This document shows positions 17,608 to 25,998 of a DNA stretch of 64,000 nt, one piece after another. The position numbers and the translations under genes were made by a program. The stretch's first letter is position 1, and every line of letters begins with the position of its first letter. Source of the stretch: an uncultured Propionibacteriaceae bacterium (lineage in GTDB: Bacteria; Actinomycetota; Actinomycetes; Propionibacteriales; Propionibacteriaceae); NCBI GenBank assembly GCA_937965785.1, contig CALCKT010000043.1, forward strand, positions 62,001 through 126,000, read 5' to 3'. The notes under the pieces were generated by a model, which saw only the letters and a program-made list of their open reading frames with translations, had not been told where the DNA came from and searched no databases.

Positions 17608-18483
17608 GTGAGCCAGTTCGAATCGCTTGGTCTGCCCCTCATCCACGCCGGGAAGGTGCGCGAGATGTACGCGCTGCCCGACGGTGACGTGCTGATGGTG
17701 GCCACCGACAACATCTCCGCCTTCGACCACATCCTGCCCACCCCCATTCCCGGGAAGGGTGCCGTGCTCACGCAGCTGTCGCTGTGGTGGTTCGAACTGC
17801 TGCGCGACCTGGTGCCCCACCACGTCGTCTCCGTTGACGTTCCCGACGCGGTCAGGGGCCGCGCCGTCGTCGTCGAGAAACTCGACATGGTGCCGGTCGA
17901 GTGCGTGGCGCGCGGCTATCTCACCGGGTCGGGCTGGGCCGAGTACCAGCGGTCGCGGACGGTGTGCGGGGTGCCGCTGCCCGACGGGCTGCGCGACGGT
18001 GACAAGCTCCCGGCACCGATCTTCACCCCCGCCATCAAGGCCGAGCTGGGGGAGCACGACGAGAACGTCGACCTCGCCACGATCGCCCGCCTCCACGGCG
18101 ACGACCTGGCCGTCCAACTGCGCGACCTCACCCTCGAGGTGTACGCGCGGGCCGAGCGGATCGCCGCCGGGCGGGGCATCATCCTGGCCGACACCAAGTT
18201 CGAGTTCGGGCGCCGCGACGACGGAACCCTCGTCCTGGCCGACGAGGTGCTCACCCCCGACTCGTCGCGGTTCTGGGACGCGGAACTGTGGAGGCCGGGG
18301 GAGTCGCTGCCCAGTTTCGACAAGCAGTACGTCCGCGACTGGCTGGCCGAGGAGTCCGGCTGGGACCGCGAGACGACCCCACCGGAGCTGCCCGCCGAGG
18401 TGGTCGAGGCCACCCGCGCCCGCTACGTCGAGGCCTACGAACGCCTGACCGGGCGGTCGTTCCGGGAGATCCCTGCCGTATGA
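17608..18483 (+). CDS. purC: SAICAR synthetase
   Basis: This enzyme condenses CAIR with aspartate in an ATP-dependent step of purine synthesis. Its 291 residues match the longer actinobacterial/yeast-type PurC. The N-terminus has HAGKVREMYALPDGDVLMV, the ATP site is VECVARGYLTGSGWAEY, and the signature LADTKFEFGRRDDG is followed by SLPSFDKQYVRDWL. The start is GTG 17608. The next gene starts 7 bp after the stop, so they are probably cotranscribed. Confidence 0.96.
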   Translation: MSQFESLGLPLIHAGKVREMYALPDGDVLMVATDNISAFDHILPTPIPGKGAVLTQLSLWWFELLRDLVPHHVVSVDVPDAVRGRAVVVEKLDMVPVECVARGYLTGSGWAEYQRSRTVCGVPLPDGLRDGDKLPAPIFTPAIKAELGEHDENVDLATIARLHGDDLAVQLRDLTLEVYARAERIAAGRGIILADTKFEFGRRDDGTLVLADEVLTPDSSRFWDAELWRPGESLPSFDKQYVRDWLAEESGWDRETTPPELPAEVVEATRARYVEAYERLTGRSFREIPAV

Positions 18484-18490
18484 TCACTGA

Positions 18491-19297
18491 ATGATGCACC
18501 GGGAGCATCTCGCGGCACTGGCCCGCGAGACCGTCGAGATCATCGACCGCGGTTTCTACCTCAACGGCCGCGGTGAACGCGTCGAGCTGCGCGAACAGAT
18601 CGAACACGCCGTCGCGGGGACCGTGGAGTACGCTCCCGACGCCGACCTGCCGAATCCGGAGCCGAAACCCGGGAGAGTACACGTCAAGGTGCAGCAGATG
18701 GGGACTTTTGAGGCCGCTCACCGGATACGGACGGCCGATCCGGTCGTCCTGAACTTCGCCTCGGCCATACATCCGGGCGGGGGTTTCCTGCTGGGTGCGC
18801 AGGCTCAGGAGGAGGCCCTTGCCCGCGACAGCGCCCTCTATGCCTGTATCCGCGGCCGCGACATGTACCGCATCAACCGCGACCACGACCGGGCCTACAG
18901 CCACGCGATGATCTACTCGCCCGCCGTGCCGGTGTTCCGGGGTGGGGACGACTCCCTCATTGACGTGCCGTGGCTGACCGCCGTCATCACCGCCCCGGCT
19001 CCCAACGCGGGAGCGGCGAAGTGGCGCACCCCGGGGGAGACGACACGGCTCGAGGATGCGCTGAGCGAACGTGCCCGGCGGGTGCTGGTCGTCGCACACG
19101 AACACGGCCACCGGAATCTGGTGCTCGGCGCCTGGGGCTGCGGGGTTTTCCGCAACGATCCCGGTTTCGTCGCCGCCACTTTCCGTGACCTGTTGGCCGG
19201 TCCCTTCTCCGGGGCCTTCGACCTGGCGGTCTTCGCCATCCTCGACCGGACGAGGGATCAGCGCGTTTTCGAACCCTTCCGGGCCGCCTTCATCTGA
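18491..19297 (+). CDS. TIGR02452 family bacterial PARG-like macrodomain protein
   Basis: This 268-residue protein has the catalytic-loop signature of bacterial-type poly(ADP-ribose) glycohydrolases, GGG-x7-QEE (residues 96-108: GGGFLLGAQAQEE), preceded by VLNFASAIHPG. LGAWGCGVFRNDP near residue 215 is the conserved macrodomain second loop. By family knowledge it would hydrolyse ADP-ribose polymers or remove ADP-ribose. No ADP-ribosyl transferase is visible nearby. It starts at ATG 18491, 7 bp after purC. Confidence 0.88.
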   Translation: MMHREHLAALARETVEIIDRGFYLNGRGERVELREQIEHAVAGTVEYAPDADLPNPEPKPGRVHVKVQQMGTFEAAHRIRTADPVVLNFASAIHPGGGFLLGAQAQEEALARDSALYACIRGRDMYRINRDHDRAYSHAMIYSPAVPVFRGGDDSLIDVPWLTAVITAPAPNAGAAKWRTPGETTRLEDALSERARRVLVVAHEHGHRNLVLGAWGCGVFRNDPGFVAATFRDLLAGPFSGAFDLAVFAILDRTRDQRVFEPFRAAFI

Positions 19298-19306
19298 CCC
19301 GGTTCC

Positions 19307-20164
19307 TCAGGCGATCCGCAGGCTCTTCCCGGCCTGGTCGAGCATGGAGCCGGCGTCGGCGTCGGCGTCCACCGCCCCACCCCAGTAGACGGACAGGCCG
19401 GACGGGTTTCCGACATCCAGGGCGATGGCGTCGAAAACCGCCCCGCCGCCCGGCGCGCGGGAATTGACGGCGTGGATCCGCACCCGGTGTCCCTGCCTGC
19501 CGTCCACCGTGACGGTCTCCGAGACCAGCACCTCGTGGGATTCGTAACCCCCGAACCTGCTGCCGGTCAGGTGGCATTCGATGACCTGCCTGGCCGTGGT
19601 GGCCGGATCGGTGAACCCTTCGGAGGCGGGGGCCCTGCCGATGGACAGGAAGGACGCCCAGGCGGAACTCCGATACTGGTAGGCGCGGGCGGTGGTGTCG
19701 GTCAGCAGCCGGGAGATGCCCGGGGAGTTGGTTCCGCCCGACGGGGTCGGGACGCTGAGGCCGGCGGCGGTCAGCCGGGAACCATTCGTCAAGGGCACCG
19801 TCCTGACCTCGACCTGCGGGCAGGGCAGCTGTTGTCCACCGCTGGGATCCGGTGCCGTCGGGGACGGGGATGGCGAATCCGGTGCCTTCTCGTCCCAGGT
19901 GCTGCCCGTTGGTTTGGCGGACACGGTGTCCGCGGGGGCGGTTGATTGGAGACCCCGGCCGAGCACGCTCCACGCCAGCAGCGCAACCGTGACGACCCCC
20001 ACGGCCAGCACTACCCACATCACCCGGCCGCCCTTCCGGCCGGTGGAGCCGGGTGTCGTCGCGGGTCGCCGGGGCTCGGGGTCGCCCTTCCACGCGTTGC
20101 CGTCCCAGTAACGCATGTGGTCCTCGGGATCCTCGGGATCCGGATACCAACCGGGTTGCGACAT
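19307..20164 (-). CDS. DUF2510 membrane-anchored protein
   Basis: This 285-residue protein has an N-terminal DUF2510 motif (QPGWYPDPEDPEDHMRYWDG, residues 3-22), a single transmembrane helix at about 50-70 (VMWVVLAVGVVTVALLAWSV), a Pro/Ser/Thr-rich linker, and an extracytoplasmic domain of about 190 residues with no recognised family. The ATG at 20164 (MSQPGWYP) is preferred because DUF2510 sits at protein N-termini; an upstream extension to 20326 would overlap the start of purS. It is convergent with the PARG-like gene. Confidence 0.8.
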   Translation of the reverse strand: MSQPGWYPDPEDPEDHMRYWDGNAWKGDPEPRRPATTPGSTGRKGGRVMWVVLAVGVVTVALLAWSVLGRGLQSTAPADTVSAKPTGSTWDEKAPDSPSPSPTAPDPSGGQQLPCPQVEVRTVPLTNGSRLTAAGLSVPTPSGGTNSPGISRLLTDTTARAYQYRSSAWASFLSIGRAPASEGFTDPATTARQVIECHLTGSRFGGYESHEVLVSETVTVDGRQGHRVRIHAVNSRAPGGGAVFDAIALDVGNPSGLSVYWGGAVDADADAGSMLDQAGKSLRIA

Positions 20165-20212
20165 GGCACGAAATTGTAGGACAGGTGGGATCCGGCCCGA
20201 TAGGGTGCTGTC

Positions 20213-20452
20213 ATGCCACGCGTCGTCGTCAACGTCATGCCCAAACCCGAGATCCTCGACCCGCAGGGCAAGGCGGTCACCGGTGCCCTCAAACGCCTCG
20301 GGTTCGAAGGAATGACCGTCCGTCAAGGCAAACGCTTTGAGGTGGAGGTGGACGGCGAGATCACCCCCGAGGTCCTGGAACGGGTTTCCCAGGCCGCGGA
20401 GAAATTGCTCGCCAACACCGTCATAGAGGCCTATGAAGTGGTGGTCGGCTGA
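20213..20452 (+). CDS. purS: FGAM synthase subunit PurS
   Basis: This 79-residue small subunit of the three-part formylglycinamidine ribonucleotide synthase (PurS-PurQ-PurL) has VNVMPKPEILDPQGKAVTGA at the start, and FEVEVDGEI and LLANTVIEAYEVVV are typical. The stop overlaps the purQ start by 1 bp. The partner purL is not in this window. Confidence 0.95.
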   Translation: MPRVVVNVMPKPEILDPQGKAVTGALKRLGFEGMTVRQGKRFEVEVDGEITPEVLERVSQAAEKLLANTVIEAYEVVVG

Positions 20453-21126
20453 TGCCCCGCATCGGTGTGGTCACCTTCCCGGGGTCCCTAGACGACCATG
20501 ATGCGCTGCGTGCCGTGAAGCTGTGCGGGGCCGAGGCCGTTCCGCTGTGGCACGGGTCGGATTCCATCGACGGCGTGGACGCCATCATCCTCCCGGGAGG
20601 TTTCTCCTACGGCGACTACCTGCGCTGCGGGGCCATCGCACGGTTCAGCCCCGTGATGGACACCGTCATCGACGCCGCGAACAAGGGACTGCCCGTGCTG
20701 GGGATCTGCAACGGGTTCCAGCTGCTCTGCGAGGCCCACCTCCTCGACGGCGCCATGATCCGCAACGTCGACCAGCACTTCATCTGCCGCGACGAGAGGC
20801 TCCGCGTCGAATCCATCGACACCACATGGACCTGCGGTTTCACCAGGGGCGAGGAGATCGTCATCACCCTGAAGAACGGCGAGGGCAACTACCAGGCCGA
20901 TCCCGAGACCCTGAAACGTCTCGAGGGCAACGCCCAGGTGGTTTTCCGCTACCTCGACAACCCCAACGGGTCGGCCAACGACATCGCCGGGATCACCAAC
21001 GAGCGCGGCAACGTCGTCGGCCTGATGCCCCATCCCGAACACAACGTCGAGGCCCTGACCGGGGCGTCGCTGGATGGCCGCAGGTTCTTCGAGTCGCTGA
21101 TCCAGTTCCTCACCACCCGCGCCTGA
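20452..21126 (+). CDS. purQ: FGAM synthase glutaminase subunit PurQ
   Basis: This class I glutamine amidotransferase supplies ammonia to PurL. It has 224 residues, the nucleophile elbow GICNGFQLLCE with Cys at about 86, and the catalytic His/Glu in MPHPEHNVE (about 194-198). Its start overlaps the purS stop. The downstream neighbour is unrelated, so the gene order is purSQ without purL. Confidence 0.96.
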   Translation: MPRIGVVTFPGSLDDHDALRAVKLCGAEAVPLWHGSDSIDGVDAIILPGGFSYGDYLRCGAIARFSPVMDTVIDAANKGLPVLGICNGFQLLCEAHLLDGAMIRNVDQHFICRDERLRVESIDTTWTCGFTRGEEIVITLKNGEGNYQADPETLKRLEGNAQVVFRYLDNPNGSANDIAGITNERGNVVGLMPHPEHNVEALTGASLDGRRFFESLIQFLTTRA

Positions 21127-21272
21127 ACGTCCCCGCCGGGTCCTGGGAGGCGGCCCCGGCCGAGAACACCATGATCGGCCCAACCGTTCGAAGCGGTCTT
21201 GCCTGCACCTTTGTCGGTGGGACCACATACACTTGAGAACAAAAGTCATCGCGATTCTGAAGGAACCCCAAC

Positions 21273-22100
21273 ATGGCGAATCCCGTGTTCAGCCGCAGTT
21301 CGGCTTTCAACCGGCCGGCTGCCCCTCAGCAGCCTTACGGCTATCAACAGCAGCCGTACGGCTACCAGCAGCAGGGCTACGGCTACCAGCCGCAGCCCGG
21401 ATATGTGCAACCCCAGCCGCAGCCCACCGCGGGGGTCATGACCATGGACGACGTCCTGGCCAAGACCGCCATCACCCTGCTCGTGGTGTTCGCGGCCGCA
21501 GCGGCGACGTTCACCCTGCTGCCGCTCAGCCTCGTGCTCCCGGTGATGATCGTCGGCGGACTCGGCGCCTTCGTCGTCTCCCTGATCGTCGCCACCCGGC
21601 ACAAGGTCCCGGTGGCGGGTATCCTGGTCTACTCCGCACTCGAAGGCCTGTTCATCGGTGGCATCTCGAAGTACTTCGAGGTGACGTGGCCCGGCATCGT
21701 CGTCTCCGCGGTGCTGGCCACCTTCGTGACGGCAGCCGCCACCCTGGCCGCCTACAAGTTCTTCAACATCCGCGTCACCGCCAAGTTCCGCAAGATGGTC
21801 ACCATCGCGACCATGGCCCTCGCGGGTGTTTTCCTGGTGAACTTCGTGCTCGCCTTGCTCGGGATCAACACCGGGCTGCGGGCCGTGGGCAGCGGCGCCG
21901 GCCTGCTGGCGATCGGCGTCTCGATCCTGGCCGTGTGCCTTGCCGTGTTCAACCTGGTGATCGACTTCGACTACATCGAGCGCGGCATCGCGTCCCAGGC
22001 CCCGGCCCAGGAGTCGTGGCGTGCTGCTTTCGGCATCACCGTCACCATGGTGTGGCTCTACATCGAGATCCTGCGCATCCTGTCCTACTTCAGGGATTGA
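21273..22100 (+). CDS. Bax inhibitor-1/YccA family membrane protein
   Basis: This 275-residue protein has a cytoplasmic Q/Y/P/G-rich N-terminus (repeated PYGYQQQ units, residues 20-50) followed by seven hydrophobic segments from about residue 63 to 270. FDYIERGI and the final WLYIEILRILSYFRD are the usual C-terminal landmarks of actinobacterial Bax1-I/YccA proteins. The family is linked to proton or calcium leak and membrane stress; its role here is unknown. It starts at ATG 21273, preceded by GAAGGA. The 146-bp gap upstream carries the likely promoter. Confidence 0.9.
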   Translation: MANPVFSRSSAFNRPAAPQQPYGYQQQPYGYQQQGYGYQPQPGYVQPQPQPTAGVMTMDDVLAKTAITLLVVFAAAAATFTLLPLSLVLPVMIVGGLGAFVVSLIVATRHKVPVAGILVYSALEGLFIGGISKYFEVTWPGIVVSAVLATFVTAAATLAAYKFFNIRVTAKFRKMVTIATMALAGVFLVNFVLALLGINTGLRAVGSGAGLLAIGVSILAVCLAVFNLVIDFDYIERGIASQAPAQESWRAAFGITVTMVWLYIEILRILSYFRD

Positions 22101-22132
22101 CCCGGTAAGCGGGCTGCTCCGGGACCCGGTGA

Positions 22133-22804
22133 TCAGCGGCTCGGCAGGTGCTGGCTCAGCACCTGCCGAGCCGCTCGGGTCCAGGGGAGTCTGCGCCAGG
22201 CCTTCACCGGAACCCAGTCGGCCCGCGCCGTCGACCCTCCCAGGTCGTGGACGCGGGGGCGGCTGGGTTTTTCGCATGTCGCGGAGTAGATGATGCGCAG
22301 GGCGTGATAATCCTCCAGGCCGCCGTTCGGGGCGCGGCCGACCCAGTGGTCCGACTGGAGGGTCAGCAGCCGCCCGGGGACGACCTGCTGGCCCGTCTCC
22401 TCGTGGACCTCGCGCAGCAGGCCCGCCGTCGGTTCCTCGCCGGCGTCGAGACCGCCGCCCGGCAGGTTCCAGGCCCCGGGTGCCCCGGTGAGCCGAGACA
22501 TGACCGTGCCCAGCAGGCCCCGCTCCGACAGCACGATGCCGTAGGCCCCGACCCGTTGGCGGAGCAGCGGCACCTCATCGGTCCCCGGCTCCTCGTAGAC
22601 CACCACCCTGTCGACGGGCGGGGTGTCAGCGGGGGATGCGGGGCGGACCTCCAGGGTGACCATGACGTCACCGTCACGACATTCCGCTTCCAAGGGTCGC
22701 CCGGCGATCCAACCGGCCCGGTGCAGTGCGGTGTCGGGGTGTTCCCCGTGGCCGAGCACCAGCTCGATCACGGGGTCGTCGTCGAGAAGACCAATCAAAC
22801 GCAC
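22133..22804 (-). CDS. NUDIX hydrolase
   Basis: This 223-residue protein contains a complete Nudix box, G-x5-E-x7-REVHEETGQQV (residues about 117-142), which binds the metal for hydrolysis of a nucleoside-diphosphate-linked substrate. The N-terminal ~75 residues, with LDDDPVIELVLGHGEHPDTA, form an extra domain without a clear match. The start is GTG 22804. The substrate cannot be predicted. The 284-bp gap beyond its start shows no gene. Confidence 0.88.
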   Translation of the reverse strand: MRLIGLLDDDPVIELVLGHGEHPDTALHRAGWIAGRPLEAECRDGDVMVTLEVRPASPADTPPVDRVVVYEEPGTDEVPLLRQRVGAYGIVLSERGLLGTVMSRLTGAPGAWNLPGGGLDAGEEPTAGLLREVHEETGQQVVPGRLLTLQSDHWVGRAPNGGLEDYHALRIIYSATCEKPSRPRVHDLGGSTARADWVPVKAWRRLPWTRAARQVLSQHLPSR

Positions 22805-23088
22805 CTTGGCATCTTAAGGGTTTGATGGCTTTCGCGAACCGGTCGTGCCGGGTCGTGAAGAAGGAGCGGTCCGGCGCGAATCCGCTCCCGAGGGTCGAGA
22901 AACAGACCTGCTCACGACCCCCCGGGGAACCCACGGCACTGTTTCGAACCGGCCTCTTCGTTGGAGTTCGTGGGGTGGGTCAAACACCGTCGACACGACC
23001 CGCCGGTCGTCTTCTCAGACCGGGTCACGAAGCAGCTGCAGGGCAACCGTGATCTCCGAGAAACATTCCTTCAGCCGGGGGACGTGAT

Positions 23089-24861
23089 TTACCGGGTTTC
23101 CCTGCCCGCCTGGATGGCGGTGATCAGGATGGTGTTGACGATGTCCTCGACCAGGGCGCCGCGCGAAAGGTCGTTGACGGGCCGGTTGAGGCCCTGCAGC
23201 ACCGGGCCGATCGCGAGGGCGCCCGCGGTGCGCTGCACGGCCTTGTATCCGGTGTTGCCGGCCGACAGGTCGGGAAAGATCAGCACGTTCGCGTGTCCCG
23301 CGACGGGGGAGTCCGGCGCCTTGGAACGGGCGACCGACTCGGCCACGGCCGCATCGAACTGCAATGGACCGTCCGCGCACAGCCCCGGTGCCTTCTCGTG
23401 GAGGATGGCGGTGGCCTCCCTCACCAGGTCGACATCCGGACCCGTGCCCGAGGCGCCCGTGGAGTAGGAAAGCAGCGCCACTTTGGGTTCGAGCCCGAAC
23501 TGTTCGGCCGTCACCGCCGAGGCGATGGCGATGTCCGCGAGCTGCGGGGCCGTCGGGTTCGGGTTCACCGCGCAGTCGCCGAAGGCCAGCACCCGGTCGG
23601 GCAGACACATGAAGAACACCGACGAGACCAGTGATACCCCGGGTTTGGTCCTGATGACCTCGAAGGCGGGGCGGATCGTGTGGGCGGTGGTGTTGACCGC
23701 ACCCGAGACCATGCCGTCGGCCAGGCCGTCGCGCACCATCATCGTCCCGAAGTAGGAGACATCCGCGACCCGGTCGTGGGCCTGCTCCCGGGTGATTCCT
23801 TTCTTCGCGCGCAGCTCGGCGTACTCGTTGGCGAATCGTTCCCGCAGGGGATCGTTCGCGGGGTCGATGATGTCCGCGCCGGAGATGTCGACGCCCTCCG
23901 CTGCGGCCACCTGTCGCACGGCCCCGGGATCGCCCAGCAGGATCAACCGGGCGCCTCCTGTGCGCAGCACCTCCGCGGCGGCTCGCACGATGCGCGGCTC
24001 GGTGCCTTCCGGCAGCACGATGCGCTGGTTCACGGCACGTGCCTCGTCCAACAGCCTGCGCTGGAACAGCAGCGGGGTGACGAGGCGGGTTTCCCGGACC
24101 TGTCGCGCATGCGCCAGCACATCAACCCCGCTTTGGGAAGTGCCGAGCTGCACCAGGGCAACGGTGGGCACGAAACGACTCCAGGTGCGCGTGATGGACT
24201 CCGGAATCGCCGCTCCGGAGACCATGACAGCCGCGGGGAGCGGGAACCGTCCGGAGGCCAGGCCGACGATCAACCCGATCAGGATGTCGATGCGCTCGAC
24301 GGGAACCACCGGGCAGGTGTCCCCGGTCAGGCGTTTCAGCACGTCGCTGGCGCTTTCCCCGGGGGCAATGGCGGTGTGTATCGGATTGGTGACGTGGTTG
24401 CTGAATGACCCGCTGAGCAAACGGTAGGACGAGGCCCCACCGGAGTTTCCGGCCCAGCTGCCATCGACGAGCCGCACCCCGACCACCGTGGCGTGGAGGT
24501 CGGCGGCCGCTGCCGTGGCGACCTGCTCCAGTGAGCCGTCGTCGCCGTCCGTGACCAGGACCAGACCGGCTCCCAGTTCCGTGGCCAACCGGGCCTGAAG
24601 TGTGAACGCCACCGGGTGAAGTGCCTCCGGCAGCTGCGCGGAGGTCACCACAACATCCCCGCTGACTTTTTCCACCGCCTCCACAGCGGCCGACAGGACA
24701 CGGTCGGGATCCTTTGCGGCGGTGACGGGGTCGGCGGCGAAGAGCGGGCCGAGGTTCACATGGACGGCTCGGTTCTCCAGTTCCGTGAGGAGACGGCGAG
24801 CGGTTTCCTCGACGTTGATTCCGGGCCGGGTGGGTGCGATGTGAAGAATGGCTCGGGTCAT
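23089..24861 (-). CDS. pta: Phosphate acetyltransferase, last gene of the eut operon
   Basis: This 590-residue long-form Pta interconverts acetyl-CoA and acetyl-phosphate. The N-terminal ~200 residues are the BioD-like domain but without a recognisable P-loop. A DRTGG-type middle domain follows, and the C-terminal PTA_PTB catalytic domain starts near residue 270 (NQRIVLPEGTEPRIVRAA). Conserved points are MMVRDGLADGMVSGA and FPDLSAGNTGYKA. The ATG at 24861 follows the upstream stop by 1 bp, so it is translationally coupled to the eut genes. That coupling suggests it replaces EutD downstream of EutE. It could also be the housekeeping enzyme. Confidence 0.94.
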   Translation of the reverse strand: MTRAILHIAPTRPGINVEETARRLLTELENRAVHVNLGPLFAADPVTAAKDPDRVLSAAVEAVEKVSGDVVVTSAQLPEALHPVAFTLQARLATELGAGLVLVTDGDDGSLEQVATAAAADLHATVVGVRLVDGSWAGNSGGASSYRLLSGSFSNHVTNPIHTAIAPGESASDVLKRLTGDTCPVVPVERIDILIGLIVGLASGRFPLPAAVMVSGAAIPESITRTWSRFVPTVALVQLGTSQSGVDVLAHARQVRETRLVTPLLFQRRLLDEARAVNQRIVLPEGTEPRIVRAAAEVLRTGGARLILLGDPGAVRQVAAAEGVDISGADIIDPANDPLRERFANEYAELRAKKGITREQAHDRVADVSYFGTMMVRDGLADGMVSGAVNTTAHTIRPAFEVIRTKPGVSLVSSVFFMCLPDRVLAFGDCAVNPNPTAPQLADIAIASAVTAEQFGLEPKVALLSYSTGASGTGPDVDLVREATAILHEKAPGLCADGPLQFDAAVAESVARSKAPDSPVAGHANVLIFPDLSAGNTGYKAVQRTAGALAIGPVLQGLNRPVNDLSRGALVEDIVNTILITAIQAGRETR

Positions 24862-24862
24862 G

Positions 24863-25153
24863 TCAGTTTCCCAGCACCCGGTCCAGGACACGGTCGAGAC
24901 CGTCAGGTTCGCCGCCGTAGTTCGCGATCACGGCGTTGCGGATCTCGGCGCGCCCGAAAGCAGGTCGATCCGCCGCCTCCGTGGGGGTCGCCTTCTGGGT
25001 TTCCTCGGAGTTCCGCACCAGGCGGATGCCCTTCTGCTGGGCCACCTCGGCCGCCAAAGCGGTGACGATGCTGTCCGGACGCAGGCTCAGCTCGGTCCTG
25101 CCATCAGCGAGAGCCTGGGTGATGTCCTGCTGGGTTATCACGTGTCTGGGCAT
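24863..25153 (-). CDS. Small BMC-associated protein with EutQ-type N-terminal domain
   Basis: This 96-residue protein (ATG 25153, preceded by AAGGA) opens with HVITQQDITQALADGRTEL and later VTALAAEVAQQKGIRLV. The pattern, ITxxxVxxA...G...VTPLAxDxAxxxGIRL, matches the N-termini of EutQ and the EutT-like protein encoded just upstream. A polar linker follows, then a C-terminal segment RAEIRNAVIANYG...LDRVLDRVLGN of two amphipathic helices that could serve as an encapsulation or docking peptide. No established family name is recognised. It is coupled to pta. Confidence 0.75.
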   Translation of the reverse strand: MPRHVITQQDITQALADGRTELSLRPDSIVTALAAEVAQQKGIRLVRNSEETQKATPTEAADRPAFGRAEIRNAVIANYGGEPDGLDRVLDRVLGN

Positions 25154-25173
25154 GGCCTGTCCTTCTGAAGTGT

Positions 25174-25998
25174 TCACTTGGATTTCCGGCTGGTCTGCGA
25201 CAGGCGCAGCTGCAGGAAGTAGAACGCGCTGGAGAGCCTGTTGAGCGCGTGGTTCAGGGAAACCGCGAAAGGGTTGTCCTGGGATGGCAGTGCCGTCAGC
25301 GCCTCGATCTCCAGTTCGCGGGAGCTGGCGCGGCACAGGTTCAGCCAGTGCGACAGCACCGGCGATGAACCGTCGAGGGTTTCGTGGGGCACGCCCAGAA
25401 CGGACTCCGGATCGTGGGTGGCCTTGTGGATGGACTTCTCGTCCCATCCGGGCAGGGAAAGCGGCGCCACGACCCGCTGGTGGTATTCGGCGCTGGTGAG
25501 TTCCCGGCAGTACGCGGCCAGGATGGCCAGCGACTCCGCCAGCCAGTCCGGACCTGTGCTGCGGGCCTGGCATTCGGTCATGAGCACCAGCGCGTGCAGG
25601 CTGTCGAATTTTCCGCGCAGCCGGATCCGGGGATGCGTCTTGACCACGAAGACCTCGTCGTTGAGCTGGGTCATGTTGTCGCCCTTGCGGGTGAGCTCGC
25701 CGCCGCAGCAGTCGCAACGTGGATGCTGTGGACGGTTGATCGGGAACACCGACTTCTGCTGCCACGAGGTGTCGGCGGTTTCCCCACCATCGGGAGTTGC
25801 CTGTGGGGCGCTCGGCGACGAAACCGCGGGGGCGGTCCCCGGTTCCGGCTCCGAGGGGTCGACCCGGTTCAGCTGCCATTGTCTGACGAAGTCCCGGGCG
25901 GAGGGCGTCAGCCGCGCCCCTGCAGGCACCTTGATGGTGGCCCCGAGGGTGGGGCGACGCAGCTGGTCGCGGAGTTCTGCCTCGGTGACGATGGTCAC
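25174..25998 (-). CDS. eutT: EutT-like cobalamin adenosyltransferase with extra N-terminal domain
   Basis: This 274-residue protein probably makes adenosylcobalamin for EutBC. Residues 1-46 are the EutQ-type N-terminal domain (VTEAELRDQLRR...LTPSARDFVRQW), then about 35 disordered residues. The EutT core is then KTHPRIRLRGKFDSLHA, LAESLAILAAYCRELTSAEY and NRLSSAFYFLQLRLSQ. The metal-binding area reads HPRCDCC (H92, C95, C97, C98) rather than the H-x11-CC-x2-C motif described for Salmonella EutT, so the site is a variant. The GTG 25998 start overlaps the eutQ stop by 4 bp. Confidence 0.85.
   Translation of the reverse strand: MTIVTEAELRDQLRRPTLGATIKVPAGARLTPSARDFVRQWQLNRVDPSEPEPGTAPAVSSPSAPQATPDGGETADTSWQQKSVFPINRPQHPRCDCCGGELTRKGDNMTQLNDEVFVVKTHPRIRLRGKFDSLHALVLMTECQARSTGPDWLAESLAILAAYCRELTSAEYHQRVVAPLSLPGWDEKSIHKATHDPESVLGVPHETLDGSSPVLSHWLNLCRASSRELEIEALTALPSQDNPFAVSLNHALNRLSSAFYFLQLRLSQTSRKSK

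Noticed and set aside
22805..23088. Small genes in the gap between the NUDIX gene and pta
   Set aside because: Both strands give only Arg/Ser/Pro-rich frames without start context or homology.
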